Below, one piece after another: positions 58,559 through 64,000 of a stretch of DNA of 64,000 nucleotides. Origin of the DNA: Leucobacter edaphi (lineage in GTDB: Bacteria; Actinomycetota; Actinomycetes; Actinomycetales; Microbacteriaceae); assembly GCF_016522535.1 (NCBI RefSeq), contig NZ_JAEHOI010000011.1, forward strand, positions 248,001 through 312,000, read 5' to 3'. The position numbers were made by a program, and so were the translations under genes. The notes beneath the pieces are model-generated. The model saw nothing but the letters and a program-made list of their open reading frames with translations. It did no database searches and had not been told where the DNA came from. Positions within the stretch are counted from its first letter, which is position 1; every line of letters starts with the position of its first letter.

Positions 58559-58565
58559 GGCAACC

Positions 58566-58571
58566 AGCCTA
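58566..58571 (-). promoter_or_regulatory. -10 box of the PH-domain pair (leaderless)
   Basis: TAGGCT on the minus strand ends 7 nt before the GTG at 58558. The identical hexamer and gap occur before glpX. Confidence 0.5.
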
Positions 58572-58602
58572 CGCGAGCGCTGTGGGGTTCCCGGTGATGC
58601 GC

Positions 58603-59124
58603 TCAGCGCGTGCGAAATGCTGGCTGGTCCAGAGGCCCTGGTCCTGGAGGCTGATCGGCGTCGCCGTCGCCGCTGCCGTCGTCCCCCGGGGGGACGCGGC
58701 AGAGCGACTCGGCGATCGCCGCGCACGCGATCAGGATCGCGGAGCCGAGGGCCACCGCGAGCATCGGCGCCCAGGTCGAGGCGGGCGCCGCGATCGTACG
58801 CCCGGACAGGGAGGCGAGCATGCCGAGGCCGAAGCCGAGGCTCAGCGCGCCGACCAGGAGCCCCGCTCGCGCGGTCGCGAGGAGGCGGACCGCGTGGAAC
58901 GGGTTGACGTCGCCGGGCCGGTGCCGGACCGCCCTGCGCAGCCGGATGCCGAGGACGAGGAGCAGCCCGCCCACGAGTACGAGCGTGATCGGGTAGGAGA
59001 TCGGCGGAACGAAGGGCGGATTGCCGCGATTCGAGAGGCCGATTTCGATGAGGAGGCCGATGACGAAGCCGATGCCGCTCGCGGCGACGGCAACCCAGGG
59101 ATTCCTCCGCTCAGGCTCACCCAT
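58603..59124 (-). CDS. DUF3180 membrane protein
   Basis: A 173-residue protein with four helices (about residues 8-28, 43-63, 88-110 and 120-142). RNPWVAVAASGIGFVIGLLIEIGL and HAVRLLATARAGLLVGALSLGFGLGML are the DUF3180 blocks; the short Asp/Gly-Pro tail is disordered. The family is limited to actinobacteria and sits after folK, as it does here. GGGAGGGGG precedes the ATG, which overlaps the 3' end of folK by 8 nt. Function unknown. Confidence 0.85.
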   Translation of the reverse strand: MGEPERRNPWVAVAASGIGFVIGLLIEIGLSNRGNPPFVPPISYPITLVLVGGLLLVLGIRLRRAVRHRPGDVNPFHAVRLLATARAGLLVGALSLGFGLGMLASLSGRTIAAPASTWAPMLAVALGSAILIACAAIAESLCRVPPGDDGSGDGDADQPPGPGPLDQPAFRTR

Positions 59125-59665
59125 CGCTCGTGCCCCCTCCCGTTTCCGTCGCCGGCCCGCTCGGCTCGTCGAGCGGGGAGGTCGTGTCGCCGATGCGCGC
59201 GAGGAGCTCGGACACCCTGCCGTGCCCCATGAGCACCGCCGAGGGATCGAGATCGAGCCAGGGCGACAGCACGAAGTCCCGTTCGTGGCCGCGCGGATGC
59301 GGAACGGTGAGGCGTTCATCCTTGATCACGCGGCCGCCGAAGAGGATCAGATCGATATCGAGCGTCCGATCGCCCCAGTGCGCGCCGCGCACGCGGCCGT
59401 GCGCGTGCTCGACGGACTGCAGGAGGTCGAGCAGCGCGTGCGGAGCGAGGGTCGTCTCGGCCGTCGCGACGCCGTTCAGATAGCGCGGCGCATCCGGATC
59501 GGGCCCCTGCGGCGTGAGCGCGATGGTCTCGCGGAGCGGTGACGCCGCAAAACCGGCGATGCCGGGGGCCCCGGCGAGTTCGCGCTGGGCCGCGCGGATC
59601 GTCTCGCCCCGGTCGCCGAGGTTGGCACCGAAGGCGAGCAGAATCGGAACCACCTGCGCGATCAT
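59117..59665 (-). CDS. folK: 2-amino-4-hydroxy-6-hydroxymethyldihydropteridine pyrophosphokinase
   Basis: A 182-residue HPPK that transfers pyrophosphate from ATP to the pterin, the step before dihydropteroate synthase. AFGANLGDR is the N-terminal loop, and GAHWGDRTLDIDLILFGG contains the metal-binding Asp pair, followed by LTVPHPRGHERDFVLSPW. Complete, with a disordered Gly/Thr tail. Its ATG overlaps the stop of the folP-folB gene by 4 nt, keeping the folate genes on one mRNA. Confidence 0.95.
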   Translation of the reverse strand: MIAQVVPILLAFGANLGDRGETIRAAQRELAGAPGIAGFAASPLRETIALTPQGPDPDAPRYLNGVATAETTLAPHALLDLLQSVEHAHGRVRGAHWGDRTLDIDLILFGGRVIKDERLTVPHPRGHERDFVLSPWLDLDPSAVLMGHGRVSELLARIGDTTSPLDEPSGPATETGGGTSDG

Positions 59666-61041
59666 CGGGCAGCTCCGTCCGTGCGCGCCGGGCCGGCCGA
59701 GCCCGCCCCTTGCGTCGACGACGTGCCTGGCGCCGCTTCGGCCGCTCGCTCGACGGTCACGGAAACGTCCGTGAAAACGGCGTCGATCGGGGCGTCCGGC
59801 TTGTGGACCGTGATCCGGGCCGAGCGCACTCCGGCGAAGCCGAGCGCCACGGCAGCGACCCGCTCGGCGACGGTCTCGATGAGATCGACCGGGTCGCGAC
59901 GCACGGCGGCAACGATCGCTTCGGCGAGTTCGCCGTAGTGGACGGTGCGCGCGAGCTCGTCGGTTCCGCTCGCGGCACGCAGGTCGACGGCCACCTCGGC
60001 GTCGACGATGAAGCGCTGGCCGCGCTCGCGCTCGAAGTCGAAGACGCCGTGGTGCGCGAACACCTCGAGCCCCGTGAGAGAGATCCGGTCGCGACGGCCC
60101 GCGCTCGGCTCCGACGCGTCAATGGCCCGATCGGACGGCCGATCCGAGGCCCCTGCTGGCTCGAGTCCGGCGGATCGTTCGGATGGCCGCGCGGCGCCAG
60201 CGCGCGACCAGGCGCGCTCGATCGCGAGCGCCTGAACACTGCCGCCGACGTCGTGCACGCGCACCCCCCACGCGCCGGCGCGCGCCGCGAGGGCGCTGAC
60301 GACCGCGGTCGCGAGGTCACGCTCGTGCGCGGGCGCGGCGGCCGGCGTCACGGCGCCGGGGACCGCCGCCAGCGCGTCGGCGATCATTCGCTTGCGGGAG
60401 GCCCCCACGAGCACAGGGAAGCCGAGCGCCGTGATCGCGTCGAGTCCCGCGAGGAGTTCCCAGCCCTGTTCGCCGGTCTTGTCGAAGCCGAGGCCGGGAT
60501 CGAGGATCAGGTGCTCGGGCGCGACCCCGGCGGCGACAGCGGCGCGCACGAGGCCGGCGAGTGCGTCTCGTACCTCCTCGACGACGCTCCGGTACTCGGA
60601 GCGTCCATGCTCAGGATCAGGGATTCCTCGCCAGTGGCCGATGACGAACCGAGCGCCGTGCTCCCGGCTCGCCTCCGCTGCGACGCCGAGCATCTCGGGG
60701 TCGTGCGTGCCGCCCGACACGTCGTTGATGATGCGGGCGCCAGCGGCAACTGCTGCGCGGGCCGTCCCAGCGTGAATCGTGTCGATCGACACCTCGATCC
60801 CGTCGGCGGTGAGTGCGGCGATCACCCCGAGCACGCGCTCACGCTCGACCTCGGGGTCGACGGGCACCGCGCCGGGCCGGGTGGATTCGCCGCCGACGTC
60901 GATGATCTGCGCACCCTGCGCAACGAGCGCTCGCGCGTGGGCGATCGCGTCGCCCGGCGTCTCCCAGCGGCCGCCGTCGCTGAAGGAATCGGGCGTGACG
61001 TTGAGCACGCCCATCACGACGACGGCGGCAGGCGCGCTCAC
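59662..61041 (-). CDS. folP: Dihydropteroate synthase / dihydroneopterin aldolase fusion
   Basis: A 459-residue fusion. Residues 6-280 are FolP: MGVLNVTPDSFSDGG, DVGGESTRPGA, INDVSGG and LVGASRKRMI are all present. A Ser/Arg/Asp-rich linker (281-318) joins FolB (319-434), with LEVFAHHGVFDFERERGQRF (catalytic Glu and Tyr region) and ETVAERVAAVAL, HKPDAPI. A disordered tail ends it. FolB makes the hydroxymethyl-pterin, FolK activates it and FolP joins it to p-aminobenzoate, so the fusion brackets the FolK step encoded next door. The sequence shows one uninterrupted frame, unlike the separate folP and folB of most relatives I know. Confidence 0.93.
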   Translation of the reverse strand: MSAPAAVVVMGVLNVTPDSFSDGGRWETPGDAIAHARALVAQGAQIIDVGGESTRPGAVPVDPEVERERVLGVIAALTADGIEVSIDTIHAGTARAAVAAGARIINDVSGGTHDPEMLGVAAEASREHGARFVIGHWRGIPDPEHGRSEYRSVVEEVRDALAGLVRAAVAAGVAPEHLILDPGLGFDKTGEQGWELLAGLDAITALGFPVLVGASRKRMIADALAAVPGAVTPAAAPAHERDLATAVVSALAARAGAWGVRVHDVGGSVQALAIERAWSRAGAARPSERSAGLEPAGASDRPSDRAIDASEPSAGRRDRISLTGLEVFAHHGVFDFERERGQRFIVDAEVAVDLRAASGTDELARTVHYGELAEAIVAAVRRDPVDLIETVAERVAAVALGFAGVRSARITVHKPDAPIDAVFTDVSVTVERAAEAAPGTSSTQGAGSAGPARTDGAAR

Positions 61042-61622
61042 TGCTGCGGCTCCGGTGCATTGATCAGGGAAAAGATCGCCGCTTGCTCCGCGGCGTCCGC
61101 GAAGTCGCCGCGCGCGGCAACGGTGACGATGGAGGATTCCGATTGACGCACGCCCCGGTCGGCGACGCAGCCGTGGCTCGCCTCGAGGACAACGAGAACA
61201 CCGCGCGGTGCAAGCCCCTCCTCGAGGGCCTGCGCGATCTGCTCCCCGAGGCGCTCCTGCACCTGCGGGCGGGCGGCCAGCGTGTCGACGACGCGCGGGA
61301 TCGCGCTCAGCCCGACCACGCGGTCACCCGGCCGGTAGGCGATGTGCGCCCTCCCGCGGAACGGCAGGAGGTGGTGCTCGCAGACGGAGCGCAGCACGAT
61401 GTCGCGCATCAGCACGAGCTCGCCCGTGTCCTCGCCGACAGGCACGGCGTCGGAGAGCAGGACGAGCGGGTCCTGACCAACCCCCGAGAAGAACTCGGCG
61501 TAGGCGTCAGCGACGCGGAACGGCGTGCTCGCGAGCTCGGGGCTGTCGGGATCCGACCCGATAGCGCCGAGCAGCTCGCGCACCGCGGCAGCGATGCGCT
61601 CGCGATCGACGGTCTCGCCCAT
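61038..61622 (-). CDS. folE: GTP cyclohydrolase I
   Basis: A 194-residue enzyme opening the folate pathway by turning GTP into dihydroneopterin triphosphate. The zinc and active-site blocks are SVCEHHLLPFRGRAHIAY, GLSAIPRVVD and QVQERLGEQIAQAL, ending in EASHGCVADRGVRQ with the second zinc cysteine. TAGGAGAG with 6-nt spacing sets the ATG at 61622; the frame is open further up but overlaps ftsH. It starts 10 nt after the ftsH stop and overlaps folP by ATGA. Confidence 0.96.
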   Translation of the reverse strand: MGETVDRERIAAAVRELLGAIGSDPDSPELASTPFRVADAYAEFFSGVGQDPLVLLSDAVPVGEDTGELVLMRDIVLRSVCEHHLLPFRGRAHIAYRPGDRVVGLSAIPRVVDTLAARPQVQERLGEQIAQALEEGLAPRGVLVVLEASHGCVADRGVRQSESSIVTVAARGDFADAAEQAAIFSLINAPEPQQ

Positions 61623-61632
61623 CGCCACTCTC

Positions 61633-63795
<2,163 letters not shown>

Positions 63796-63916
63796 GTCGG
63801 GACCTTTCGCGGGGTGCGTGCCGGGAGATCCCAGCTGGAGAAAGCGTAGCCAATACCACTGACGCCCGGCTGGACTTCGCGGGCTTGTCCGCTCAGGGCG
63901 CACCCTGGCGGGGTTT

Positions 63917-63942
63917 GGTCGCGAACGCCACGCGTCGCGACC
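63917..63942 (-). terminator. Hairpin between hpt and ftsH
   Basis: GGTCGCGA (63917-63924) pairs perfectly with TCGCGACC (63935-63942) around 10 nt, just beyond the hpt stop. No T-tract follows, so termination may be partial. Confidence 0.45.
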
Positions 63943-63950
63943 GGGAAGAA

Positions 63951-64000
63951 CTACTTCCCGTCGCCGCCGTACACGTGCGGGGCGAGCACGCCGACATCGC
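63951..64000 (-). CDS. hpt: Hypoxanthine phosphoribosyltransferase, 3' end
   Basis: Only the last 15 codons and stop lie in the window; on the minus strand they read [15 protein letters not shown]. This GVLxPxVY end is typical of bacterial hypoxanthine-guanine phosphoribosyltransferases, and hpt is the usual neighbour of ftsH in actinobacteria. The enzyme salvages hypoxanthine and guanine with PRPP. Confidence 0.75.
   Translation of the reverse strand, partial: DVGVLAPHVYGGDGK

Overview
The window is high-GC bacterial DNA with dense gene packing, many 4-base ATGA/GTGA overlaps, GTG/TTG starts and single-copy housekeeping genes. It looks like a Gram-positive actinobacterium, most probably of the family Microbacteriaceae (Leucobacter/Microbacterium-like). 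Supporting signs are the DUF4245 + xseA/xseB + ispH + class II fructose bisphosphatase neighbourhood, the lysS / PH-domain pair / DUF3180 / folK-folP-folB-folE-ftsH-hpt run, the short GNAT-type N-acetylglutamate synthase next to clpC, and recurrent TANNNT boxes placed 6-8 nt in front of start codons (leaderless genes). This placement is inferred from family content; no rRNA or other phylogenetic marker RNA is present. I found no tRNA, rRNA, CRISPR array, transposase or integrase.

Layout. 0-5 kb: an EamA exporter, an NAD(P)-binding protein, YjdM/PhnA-type zinc-ribbon protein, VOC protein, an orphan membrane protein, ychF and a DUF1761 protein. 5-18 kb: core metabolism and DNA maintenance, with a DEDDh exonuclease, rmuC, glpX and fba back to back, a Pro-rich membrane protein, a GPH-like MFS carrier, ispH divergent from xseA, xseB, DUF4245, beta-carbonic anhydrase and fumC, closed by a strong bidirectional terminator. 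18-24 kb: two tandem secreted purple-acid-phosphatase-like metallophosphoesterases with cell-wall sorting tails. The first is intact; the second is a pseudogene with one frameshift and one nonsense codon, yet it keeps the same 5' leader. 24-34 kb: an SGNH hydrolase, a PIN-PhoH ATPase, then an operon of mtnA, a BMP-type nucleoside ABC importer (lipoprotein, double ATPase, two permeases) and a DUF985 cupin, followed by TetR and CPBP genes.

35-43 kb: a glutaryl-CoA dehydrogenase / CaiB-type CoA-transferase pair facing a PucR regulator (probable glutarate use), then small orphan genes: an LPQTG protein, three small soluble proteins, and a DUF4190-Ltp repeat protein of lower GC. 43-48 kb: N-acetylglutamate synthase, clpC with a candidate ClgR box, and a DUF2975-DUF2975-HTH operon with a palindromic operator on its promoter. 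47.8-54 kb: an unusual ATP-grasp ligase with a 240-residue histone-H1-like tail, in an apparent operon with a beta-lactamase-fold serine hydrolase and a YbjQ protein; then cardiolipin synthase and a 59-residue membrane protein. 53.7-64 kb: lysS, a DUF2520 dehydrogenase-like protein (panC absent), two bacterial PH-domain proteins, DUF3180, folK, a folP-folB fusion, folE, ftsH and the 3' end of hpt.

The least explained parts are the H1-tailed ATP-grasp/serine-hydrolase operon, the DUF2975 pair with its operator, and the DUF4190-Ltp protein. Functions given for them are inferences, not established facts.
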